From: Thermoproteota archaeon
Lineage (GTDB): Archaea; Thermoproteota; Korarchaeia; Korarchaeales; Korarchaeaceae
Length of the DNA stretch: 24,976 nucleotides
Direction of reading: 5' to 3'
Assembly (NCBI GenBank): GCA_027491555.1
Contig: JAOZGN010000011.1
Coordinates: 1-24,976, forward strand
Part shown: piece by piece, positions 15,423-22,489 of the stretch
Layout: every line of letters starts with the position of its first letter
Position numbering within the stretch: the first letter of the stretch is position 1
Notes under the pieces: model-generated
What the model saw: the letters and a program-made list of their open reading frames with translations, nothing else
What the model was told of the DNA's origin: nothing
The model's database searches: none
Position numbers and translations under genes: made by a program

Positions 15423-16595
15423 ATGGGGCAAGACTCCTCTAGAGCCCCCCTGAGGGAATTCAGGGATAGGGACCTGGCGCTGAAGGCTTCCTCGGCCATA
15501 AGGAAGGCAGCAGCCGGCCTGCAAGGTCCAGTCAAGATAATGGACTTCTGTGGAACGCACGAGTGGACGATAACGCACTACGGCCTAAGGTCTCTGATGC
15601 CGGACAACGTAGAACTCGTCGCTGGGCCCGGGTGCCCAGTTTGCGTGACCCCCGGGTACTACGTCGAGGCTGCCGTTAGGCTGGCGATGGACGGAATAAG
15701 GATCTTCACGTACGGGGACTCCTACAGGCTCCAGGGGCCTCCGGAGACGGACCTCCCCAAGAGCCTGGAGGAGGCCGGGTCGCGGGGCGGCAGGGTGGAG
15801 GTCGTCTACAGCGTACTTGACGCGGTCAGAATGGCACGCGAGGACGGCGAGGAGTCGGTGTTCCTGGCGGTGGGATTCGAGACCACCGCGCCGGCGACCC
15901 TGGCGCCGATAAGGGCCGGAGACGCGCCGGACAACCTGAGGTTCATCAACGTACACCGCCTGACTCCTCCGATAACGAGGTACGTGCTCGAGACACACCC
16001 CGAAGCCCCGATAAGGGGCATAATAGCCCCTGGGCACGTGTCTGCCATCACGGGGGCGAAGGCCTGGGCGTTCATACCGGAGGAGTACGGGATTCCGACC
16101 GTGGTCGCGGGCTTTGAGCCCATAGACGTCCTTCTGGCGATCCTCGAGATCCTGAGGCAGGTCAGGGAAGGTAAGGCCAGGCTGGTCAACGAGTACTCGA
16201 GGGTGGTGAGCTGGGATGGGAACTTAGAGGCGCAGAGGCTCATGGGGGAGACGTGTGACGTGGTGGACGCCGGCTGGAGGGGGATAGGATTCGTCCCAGC
16301 CAGTGGATTGGCGTTCAAGGGGGAGTTCAGGAGGTACGACGCCCTCGAGGCCTACGGCATACCGGAGATGACTCCTGAGGCCTGGAGAAGGGACCTACCC
16401 CCGGGCTGCAGGTGCGCCGAGGTCACGCTGGGTATGGCGCGGCCCACCGACTGCCCCATGTTCCTCACGGCGTGCACCCCGGAGAGACCGTACGGTCCCT
16501 GCATGGTGTCATCGGAGGGGACCTGCGCCATATGGGCGAAGTTCGGTGGGGGAGGCCTCGCGGAGGAAGTGGGTAGAGAGCTCGGAGTCCTCTGA
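15423..16595 (+). CDS. hypD: Hydrogenase maturation factor HypD
   Basis: HypD is the scaffold on which the Fe(CN)2CO group is built together with HypC. The 390 residues show the full set of signatures: MDFCGTH with Cys43 and His46, GPGCPVCVT with Cys71 and Cys74, GFETTAPATLAPI near 150, PGHVSAITG, and the C-terminal [4Fe-4S] cysteine region with CRCAEVTLG, DCPMFLTAC, GPCMVSSEGTC. ATG at 15423 is preceded by GGGTGA about 9 bases upstream. It stands alone after the hydrogenase operon, separated by a terminator and about 45 bp, and may have some read-through or its own weak promoter. Confidence 0.97.
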   Translation: MGQDSSRAPLREFRDRDLALKASSAIRKAAAGLQGPVKIMDFCGTHEWTITHYGLRSLMPDNVELVAGPGCPVCVTPGYYVEAAVRLAMDGIRIFTYGDSYRLQGPPETDLPKSLEEAGSRGGRVEVVYSVLDAVRMAREDGEESVFLAVGFETTAPATLAPIRAGDAPDNLRFINVHRLTPPITRYVLETHPEAPIRGIIAPGHVSAITGAKAWAFIPEEYGIPTVVAGFEPIDVLLAILEILRQVREGKARLVNEYSRVVSWDGNLEAQRLMGETCDVVDAGWRGIGFVPASGLAFKGEFRRYDALEAYGIPEMTPEAWRRDLPPGCRCAEVTLGMARPTDCPMFLTACTPERPYGPCMVSSEGTCAIWAKFGGGGLAEEVGRELGVL

Positions 16596-16664
16596 GCTTA
16601 GGTCCGCACGATCAGAAAGTCAACGGTCCTACGCTCCGTCCAGGGTCAACGGGAGGAGCCTCAG

Positions 16665-17501
16665 CTACGGTAGGGCCCTATCCTGTCCAATATGTCGAAG
16701 AAGCATCTGCGTAAGCTCGTCCAACCTCACCGGCGCCCTCACCGGCAAGTCGGGGAAGAGGGCCCTGAAGACCCTGACGGCCATGGGGGGCTCTACTCCA
16801 ACGGACTCCAGTGTGTCGGCGGCGGAGAGGATCTCTTCAGGTCGGCCTGAGGCACGGACGCGTCCCTTCACCATCATGTAGACCCTGTCAGCGAACTCAG
16901 CTGCCAGATCTGAACTCTGCGTAGCCACAAAGACGATCTTCCCCCTCCGCCTGGCATCCAATAGGATTCTCCCCAGCGCACGACGGCCCTCTAGGTCCAA
17001 GGAGGCCGTGGGCTCATCCAAGAGGATGATCGGGGGGTCGTGCGCCAGCAGTCCGGCGAGGGCAATCCTGGCCGCCTGACCGCTGCTCAGGCGGTGCGGA
17101 GACCGTTGGGCGAGATGGGAGGCCCCCACAGCCGCGAGGGCCGACTCGACCCGCGACCTCAGCTCCTCGCCCCTCAGGCCGAGCTGACTCGGGCCCAGCG
17201 CCACGTCCTCCCAAACGGTGGGCGCCAGGAGCTGATCCCTTGGGTTCTGAAAGAGCACCCCGCAAATCCTCCTGTACTCGTCTTGGAGGGTCGACAAGGG
17301 TCGGCCGCCGAGCAGGACCTCGCCAGATGTCGGCTCCAGCAGCCCAGCCAGGATCATCAGCAGAGTAGTCTTACCAGAGCCGTTGGGTCCCAGGATGGCC
17401 ACGATCTCCCCGGGATCTGCCCTCACGGTCACGCTGTCGAGCGCGACGGTCCCGTCGGGATAGCAAAAGGATACCTCCCTAGCCTCCAGCCAGGGAATCA
17501 A
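16665..17501 (-). CDS. cbiO: ECF-type nickel/cobalt transporter ATPase (CbiO/NikO)
   Basis: ATPase subunit of the nickel uptake system. The 278 residues contain Walker A GPNGSGKTT, Q-loop LFQNPRDQ, signature LSSGQ (usual LSGGQ), and Walker B IILLDEPTASLD. The switch histidine of the usual TH segment is replaced: the sequence is VATQSSDLAAEFADRV, with Gln in its place. The start is set at TTG 17501, which forms a TTGA overlap with the stop of cbiQ and follows AGAGGTG. An in-frame GTG at 17537 would add 12 residues and a 40-bp overlap. Nickel and not cobalt is inferred from the surrounding hydrogenase genes. It ends 70 bp from the convergent hypD. Confidence 0.88.
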   Translation of the reverse strand: MIPWLEAREVSFCYPDGTVALDSVTVRADPGEIVAILGPNGSGKTTLLMILAGLLEPTSGEVLLGGRPLSTLQDEYRRICGVLFQNPRDQLLAPTVWEDVALGPSQLGLRGEELRSRVESALAAVGASHLAQRSPHRLSSGQAARIALAGLLAHDPPIILLDEPTASLDLEGRRALGRILLDARRRGKIVFVATQSSDLAAEFADRVYMMVKGRVRASGRPEEILSAADTLESVGVEPPMAVRVFRALFPDLPVRAPVRLDELTQMLLRHIGQDRALP

Positions 17502-18253
17502 GTCAGCAACACCTCTATCAGGAGCGCCAACAGGCACCCGGCCGGGATCAGGATAAACGCCGCGGTCGACCGGCTATCTCCCTGACTCGTCGGTCGACTG
17601 GTCCAGATCCTGGACTTGATCGCCGCCCGAAGGTTCAGCGCCCGAGAGGGGCCTCTGATGAACAGTTCCGACGTGGCAAGGGACAGTAGACCATACTCGC
17701 CCCTAAGGGTGGGGCGCGACAGGACCCTGGACCTCTTGGCGGCCACGAGGCCGCTCAGCTCGCTGAGCGTGGATGAGATCTGAGCAACCAGCAGGGCCAG
17801 CGCCTCGCAGAGTTCGCTCGGGGCACCCAGCTCTCTCATCCCTTGGAAGATCTTGGCGGATCCCACGAGCGCCACGCAGGTCATGAGGAGAAGCACGCCG
17901 GCGGCGACCCTCAGGGATGTCGTTACAGCCTCCAGGATGGCTCCCCTACCCTCCATGACAACCCTCGGCCCCATGATCGCGAGTGTGAACACCAGCCAGA
18001 AGGTCCCCGCCGAGAGAATCCTCCTGCTGCCCCTGAGCCCGGTTATCGCCAGTGCCGCCGTTGACAGAACAACCCCAGAGATGGGAGGGAGGAGAGTGCG
18101 GCTGAATGAGACTGAGCTCACCGCGGCGATCGCCCCCAGCGCGGCGACCCTAGGGTCGACCTCCAGCGCGCCCGGGGACGCCTCCAAGGCTGCCGCCCAC
18201 TCTCCGATCGCGGACGTGAGCCCGCGGAGTGGAGAGTATGGCCTTGATCTCAC
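17498..18253 (-). CDS. cbiQ: ECF-type nickel/cobalt transporter membrane subunit (CbiQ/NikQ)
   Basis: The coupling membrane protein that links the substrate-binding M subunit to the ATPase. The 251 residues contain several hydrophobic segments, near 38-55, 60-75, 80-97, 112-130 and a C-terminal helix near 228-250. Charged cytoplasmic stretches include AAKRSRVLSRP and ALNLRAAIKSR, corresponding to the coupling helices with Ala-Arg-Ser/Gly type motifs. Sequence conservation is modest, so the call leans on position between the N and O subunits. It overlaps both neighbours by 4 bp (18250-18253 and 17498-17501), indicating translational coupling. Confidence 0.82.
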   Translation of the reverse strand: MRSRPYSPLRGLTSAIGEWAAALEASPGALEVDPRVAALGAIAAVSSVSFSRTLLPPISGVVLSTAALAITGLRGSRRILSAGTFWLVFTLAIMGPRVVMEGRGAILEAVTTSLRVAAGVLLLMTCVALVGSAKIFQGMRELGAPSELCEALALLVAQISSTLSELSGLVAAKRSRVLSRPTLRGEYGLLSLATSELFIRGPSRALNLRAAIKSRIWTSRPTSQGDSRSTAAFILIPAGCLLALLIEVLLT

Positions 18254-18522
18254 TTCCTACGACCCCTCAACGCCGCCGGGGCTAGCAGGACCGCCACGCC
18301 AGCGAAGCCCGCCACCACGTAACCGACCGTGTCGGGGAGGCCCGGAACCGTGTAGTCTGGCAGAACCCCTTCCCACACCGGCTCGCCCTCGGTCAGGCCG
18401 ACGGCCTCGGCTGCCACCTCGAGGGGCTCGCGGTACCCGACGATCTCAGCCCCAATGACGCCGAAGAGCGGGCTCACCATGACCAGGGCGACTATGACCA
18501 CGAGGGCCTTCCTGCTGACCAC
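18250..18522 (-). CDS. nikN: Small nickel transporter subunit, PDGLE/NikN-like
   Basis: A 90-residue protein with a signal-like N-terminal membrane helix (ALVVIVALVMVSPLFGVIGA) and a C-terminal helix (VGYVVAGFAGVAVLLAPAAL) ending in RGRRK. The loop has the layout of PDGLE-domain proteins: REPLEVAAEAVGL, where the PDGLE signature is degenerate, then DYTVPGLPDTVG, a good match to the conserved DYxxPG part. NikN/CbiN-type subunits support substrate loading of the M protein. It lies 6 bp after cbiM and overlaps cbiQ by 4 bp. Confidence 0.8.
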   Translation of the reverse strand: MVSRKALVVIVALVMVSPLFGVIGAEIVGYREPLEVAAEAVGLTEGEPVWEGVLPDYTVPGLPDTVGYVVAGFAGVAVLLAPAALRGRRK

Positions 18523-18528
18523 GCTAGA

Positions 18529-19158
18529 TCACCCCCCATAGAGGATCTCGGGAGACCTCCTCGCCAGATACAAGACCACGGCGCCAGTCGCGGCCCCCTC
18601 CACCAAGCCGAGGGCGAAGTGCCACGCGGTCATGATGGGAACCGTGACTGAGAGGGGGTATCCAAACTGTGGGGAGAGGCCTATCTCGACCCCGCACGCC
18701 GCGGCGGCCAGGGTTATCCCTATCCACCCCCCGAAGAAGGCCGCCAGGCCCCTCCTCTCTTCCCCGAGGAGCTTCAGGACCGCCCTGTAGACCCAGTACC
18801 CCACGAAAGCGTCGACAATCGCCATGTTGAAGGCGTTGGCTCCAAGGGCGGTTATACCGCCGTCGCCCATCAGCAAGCACTGGACGACCAGGTTCAGGAA
18901 CATGGCGAGGGAGCCGCCGAACGGACCTAGGATTATGGCCGCGAGAGCTCCCCCCACGAGGTGCGCGCTGGTCCCTCCTGGAATCGGCCAGTTGAGCATC
19001 TGGGCCGCGAAGATGGCAGCGGCCATCACCGACAGGGAAGAGACGTCTCCCCTTCGTTCGGAGAAGTACTTCCTGTAGCTGAATGCCACCACAGCTAGAG
19101 ATACTGCGTAAAAGACAAGAGAAGTCACGGGATCGAGGAATCCATCTGGTATGTGCGT
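18529..19158 (-). CDS. cbiM: Nickel/cobalt-binding membrane subunit CbiM/NikM, with ACG at the expected start
   Basis: The substrate-specific S-component. In CbiM/NikM the N-terminus Met-His-Ile-Pro-Asp-Gly-Phe is essential because Met1 and His2 bind the metal. Here the frame reads ACG-CAC-ATA-CCA-GAT-GGA-TTC-CTC from 19158, i.e. HIPDGFL exactly in place but with ACG where ATG is expected, 3-9 bases after GGCGAGGAG. No ATG, GTG or TTG lies in this frame between the upstream TGA and the motif. The first conventional start, GTG at 19128, would delete the metal site. With ACG the protein has 210 residues, with IPGGTSAHLVGGALAAIILGP, GDGGITALGANAFNMA and about six membrane segments. Either ACG initiates translation, or the base is an error or mutation. 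Confidence 0.85.
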   Translation of the reverse strand, partial: THIPDGFLDPVTSLVFYAVSLAVVAFSYRKYFSERRGDVSSLSVMAAAIFAAQMLNWPIPGGTSAHLVGGALAAIILGPFGGSLAMFLNLVVQCLLMGDGGITALGANAFNMAIVDAFVGYWVYRAVLKLLGEERRGLAAFFGGWIGITLAAAACGVEIGLSPQFGYPLSVTVPIMTAWHFALGLVEGAATGAVVLYLARRSPEILYGG

Positions 19159-19190
19159 TCTCCTCGCCCCCGGTATGGGGCTAAGTGTAT

Positions 19191-19230
19191 TGTTAATAGG
19201 TGTTACTAATCTGCCTCAATAGTGTTACTT
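19191..19230. promoter_or_regulatory. Candidate operator: three direct copies of TGTTA(A/C)T in the cbiM-hypF divergent region
   Basis: TGTTAATA (19191), TGTTACTA (19201) and TGTTACTT (19223) are directly repeated at spacings of 10 and 22 bp, about one and two helical turns. The last two are part of GTGTTACT. They lie between the divergent starts of cbiM (19158) and hypF (19284) and over the AT-rich stretch likely to be the cbiM promoter. The same words occur at 10025-10056 before the hyp operon. A nickel-responsive regulator such as NikR is a plausible binder (inference). Confidence 0.4.
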
Positions 19231-19253
19231 CGACCAGAAGGGGGCGACGTGCC

Positions 19254-19261
19254 ATTTTATA
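19254..19261 (+). promoter_or_regulatory. hypF: TATA box of hypF
   Basis: ATTTTATA lies about 23-30 bp before GTG 19284, so transcription would begin at or next to the start codon, giving a leaderless or nearly leaderless message. This supports GTG 19284 over a longer upstream frame. Confidence 0.5.
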
Positions 19262-19283
19262 CCCCTCGAGCCAGGGTGAGGCG

Positions 19284-21617
19284 GTGCGCCCAAAACCCCG
19301 CAAGGCTGCAGTCCTGAGGGTCTCAGGCATAGTTCAGGGAGTCGGATTCAGGCCCTTCGTGCACAGGGTGGCCAGAAAGACGGGGATCGCTGGGTACGTC
19401 AGGAACATGGGCGGCAGCGAGGTGGAGATACGAGTCGAGGGAGACGAGGGGCAGATAGCCGAGTTCCTGAGGCTCCTGCTGCTGGAGAGGCCGCCTCCGG
19501 CTAGGATAGAGGAGCTCACCCTGGTCGAGGACCAGCCAATCGGAGCGAGCGAGTTCCAGATCCTCCCAAGCAGGAAGGGGGCCAGGCTCTACTCCATGAT
19601 CCCTCCAGACCTGGCCGTGTGCGAAGACTGCCTCAGGGAGGTCTACGACCCCGGGGACAGGCACTACCGCTATCCATTCAACAGCTGCGCCTGGTGCGGC
19701 CCCAGGTTCTCGATGATCGAGGCCGTCCCCTACGACAGGCCAAACACGTCCATGAGGGACTTCCTGCTCTGCGACGACTGTCGGAGGGAGTACGAGGACC
19801 CGGAGAACGTGAGGAGGTTCCACGCTCAGGGCATATCCTGCCCCAGGTGTGGGCCGAGGCTCTGGATGGAGGACTCCAGCGGTCAGAGGCTTGAGGTGGA
19901 GGACCCGATCTCGGAGGCGGCCAGGCTGATCGACGAGGGCGCGGTGGTGGCGATAAAGGGGGTTGGGGGGTATCACATCGCCTGCCTGGCCACGGACGAC
20001 GAGGTCGTGGCCCGACTGAGGGAGAGGAAGAGGAGACCTCAGAAGCCGTTCGCGCTCATGGCCCTGGACCTCGACGCGGCGAGGGGGCACGTCGAGGTCG
20101 ATCCTCAGGCCGAGGCCCTCCTGACCAGTCCGGAGAGGCCAATCGTCCTGCTGCCGAGGAGGCCCGACTCTTCCATATCGGACCTGGTCGCGCCCGGGCT
20201 GGACACAGTCGGGGTCATGCTGCCCTACACCCCGCTGCACCACATGCTGCTGAGGAAGACCAGGGACAGGATCCTCATCATGACTAGCGGTAACGAGCAC
20301 GGCAAGCCCATGTGCACGGATGAGGAGTGCGCCAGGCGAAGGCTGTCCGGGTTCGTGGACTACTTCCTCCACCACAACAGGAGGATCGTAAACAGGGTGG
20401 ACGACAGCGTCGTCAGGTTCACCGCGGGGAGGGTCACCATGCTCAGACGCGGGAGGGGATACGCCCCTGCCTGGATAAGGCTCCCCGCCGAGCTGGAGAG
20501 GCCGGTCATAGCGTTCGGCGCGGAGCTTCAGAGCGCCGGGGCCGTGGCCTTCCGAGACAAGGTCGTGCTCACCCAGTTCATAGGGGACACCGACGAGTTC
20601 GAGAACCTAGACTACCTCGACAGAGCTCTCAGGTTCTTCTGCGACGCCTACGGGATCGATCCCTCCGAAGCCACGCTGGTGGCCGACGCCCATCCCGGAT
20701 ACGCCAGCCGAAAGCTCGCCGAGAGGTGGGCGGAGCGCGCCGGGGTGGAGCTGGCGACGGTCCAGCACCACCACGCCCACGTGATCTCGGTCATGGCGGA
20801 GCAGAGGGTTCCCATGGGGGAGAGGGTCGTCGGCGTGGCGGTTGACGGTCTGGGGTACGGGCTGGACGGGACCCTCTGGGGCGGGGAGGTCCTCGTCGCT
20901 GGATATGAGGGCTTCGAGAGAATAGGATACCTCACGCCTCAGCCGATGCCGGGCGGGGACCTCGCGACTAGGTGGCCCGTCAGGATGCTGATCGGCGTGC
21001 TTTCCACGTTCATGTCCGACTCTGAGGTCGTCGAGACGCTGTCACGCCTCGGGCTGACCGAGAGGCTGCCGAGGGGCGAGGTCGAGGCAAGGGTGGCCCT
21101 GTCGCAGGCTAGAGACCCCGACGTGCCGAGGATATCCAGCGCGGGGCGGATCCTAGACGCCATATCGACACTACTTGGAGTTTGCTTCGAGAGGACCTAC
21201 GAGGGGGAGCCGGCGATGAAGCTGGAGGCGCGCGCGAGGGGCGGCAGGCTGGTCGAGGGCGTCGAGGCTCCAGTGCGCCGGGACGGCGTCGCGGTGGTGG
21301 ACACCTCTCGCCTAGTCGAGTCCGTGCTGGAGAGCCTGGGCGACGCAGAGGCCCGGGACCTCGCCTACACCGCGATATACCTGCTGGGGCGGGCGCTGGG
21401 CGAGGTGGCAGGGGAGGTCGCGGGTCACCTAGATGCCCACTTCGTGGCGGTCTCGGGGGGCGCCGCGGTGAACACCATACTCGTCAGAGGGGTAGAGGAC
21501 GCCCTGGCCGAGGAGGACCTGGAGGTAAGGCTGAATGCGAAGGTGCCGGCTGGCGACGGGGGAATAGCCTTGGGACAGGCCGCGTTCGCGCTCGCCCTGA
21601 GGTCCCGAGAGGATTGA
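19284..21617 (+). CDS. hypF: Carbamoyltransferase HypF
   Basis: HypF converts carbamoyl phosphate to the carbamoyl group loaded on HypE. The 777 residues show the four family domains in order: acylphosphatase-like (GIVQGVGFRPFVHR near 15-28), two zinc fingers (CEDC with CAWC, then CDDC with CPRC, about 110-190), a YrdC-like domain (KGVGGYHIACLATDDEVVARLR onward, about 200-385), and a Kae1/TobZ-like C-terminal domain (VQHHHAHVISVMAE near 495, then GEPAMKLEARA and SGGAAVN). The start is GTG 19284, since the acylphosphatase domain begins directly after it and a TATA box lies about 26 bp upstream. The frame is open to 19200, but that stretch covers the promoter. It is divergent from cbiM and convergent with the TatD-like gene (35-bp gap). 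Confidence 0.96.
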   Translation: MRPKPRKAAVLRVSGIVQGVGFRPFVHRVARKTGIAGYVRNMGGSEVEIRVEGDEGQIAEFLRLLLLERPPPARIEELTLVEDQPIGASEFQILPSRKGARLYSMIPPDLAVCEDCLREVYDPGDRHYRYPFNSCAWCGPRFSMIEAVPYDRPNTSMRDFLLCDDCRREYEDPENVRRFHAQGISCPRCGPRLWMEDSSGQRLEVEDPISEAARLIDEGAVVAIKGVGGYHIACLATDDEVVARLRERKRRPQKPFALMALDLDAARGHVEVDPQAEALLTSPERPIVLLPRRPDSSISDLVAPGLDTVGVMLPYTPLHHMLLRKTRDRILIMTSGNEHGKPMCTDEECARRRLSGFVDYFLHHNRRIVNRVDDSVVRFTAGRVTMLRRGRGYAPAWIRLPAELERPVIAFGAELQSAGAVAFRDKVVLTQFIGDTDEFENLDYLDRALRFFCDAYGIDPSEATLVADAHPGYASRKLAERWAERAGVELATVQHHHAHVISVMAEQRVPMGERVVGVAVDGLGYGLDGTLWGGEVLVAGYEGFERIGYLTPQPMPGGDLATRWPVRMLIGVLSTFMSDSEVVETLSRLGLTERLPRGEVEARVALSQARDPDVPRISSAGRILDAISTLLGVCFERTYEGEPAMKLEARARGGRLVEGVEAPVRRDGVAVVDTSRLVESVLESLGDAEARDLAYTAIYLLGRALGEVAGEVAGHLDAHFVAVSGGAAVNTILVRGVEDALAEEDLEVRLNAKVPAGDGGIALGQAAFALALRSRED

Positions 21618-21652
21618 GGCCTCGTGAAACTCGCATTCAGTGCGTGTGGGGG

Positions 21653-22435
21653 TCAGATCTCCAGGAACCTCCTGGCGTTCCCGGCTACCAGGTCCGCGAC
21701 CTCGTCCACTGGAATCCCCAGGCTGGCGAGGTGGCGGGCCACCTTCATCACCGCCAGTGGGTCGGAGTCCTCCCTGCCGGCGTCGCTGTCGACGACCATG
21801 AGGAGTCTGCGGTCAGGGACGGACCTCAAGATCTCGGCGACCTGGCCTTCCGTCAGCTTGCCCGGCTGGACCGTGAGCCCCAGGTAATACCCCCTGGGGA
21901 CCTCCCGGATCAGGTCCACCGTCAAGTGGTCGATGAGGACCCTTTCTGGCTGGAGTCTGGATTCGCGCAGGACCCTCAGGGCCAGCCGGAGGGCCTCGGC
22001 CTTCCCCGTCCTAGGCGTGTGGACGATTACGGGCCTGTCCAGCCTCTCGGCCACGTCTATCTGCCTCGCGAAGATCTCCCTCTCGAGGTTGAAGCCCGTC
22101 TCCAGCCCAACCTCGCCCAGCACGTCGGCGCTGGGCAGGTACTCCTCCACATAAGCCAGGGCGTCGGACCTCCCTGTCCGGGGGATGTTCCTCGGGTGTA
22201 TCCCGACGCCTATCACGGGCCTAATGCCCACCCTCTCGAAGCGGGCCCTCTCCTCCTCGACGAGCCACTCGAATAGGTCCCTCAGAGTTGAGGCCGACGA
22301 GGGCCTCACGGGGATGTAGGACAGGCAGGCTGCCGCGCGGTAGCTGGCCTCCCTGAGCATAACGAGGGTGGAGTAGTTGCTGAACTGGTGGTGGGAGTGG
22401 GGGTCCACTACCCTGATCCCCGCCAGCCCGCTCAT
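21653..22435 (-). CDS. TatD-related metal-dependent hydrolase (archaeal COG1099-type)
   Basis: A TIM-barrel amidohydrolase-fold protein of 260 residues. Metal-binding signatures are visible: DPHSHHQ (Asp11, His13, His15), GVGIHPRN near 76, GEVGLETGF near 107 supplying the bridging Glu, VIVHTPRTG, IDHLT, and the late VVDSDAG aspartate. TatD proteins are often DNA 3' exonucleases, but for the archaeal branch the substrate is unknown. ATG at 22435. It follows the primase-like gene by 54 bp on the same strand, so the two could be co-transcribed; this is a weak hint of a nucleic-acid role. It has no link to the hydrogenase genes apart from position. Confidence 0.83.
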   Translation of the reverse strand: MSGLAGIRVVDPHSHHQFSNYSTLVMLREASYRAAACLSYIPVRPSSASTLRDLFEWLVEEERARFERVGIRPVIGVGIHPRNIPRTGRSDALAYVEEYLPSADVLGEVGLETGFNLEREIFARQIDVAERLDRPVIVHTPRTGKAEALRLALRVLRESRLQPERVLIDHLTVDLIREVPRGYYLGLTVQPGKLTEGQVAEILRSVPDRRLLMVVDSDAGREDSDPLAVMKVARHLASLGIPVDEVADLVAGNARRFLEI

Positions 22436-22489
22436 CGCGTCGATCGAGGGCGAGAGAGGTACTTATGCCTTCTCCCATCTCCGAGGCGG

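Noticed and set aside
19200..19283. N-terminal extension of hypF
   Set aside because: The first 28 residues precede the acylphosphatase domain, have no family counterpart, and cover the TATA box and candidate operator repeats.
21182..22276. Plus-strand frame of 364 codons overlapping the hypF end and the TatD-like gene
   Set aside because: Gly/Arg-rich shadow of hypF followed by antisense of the hydrolase; no motif.
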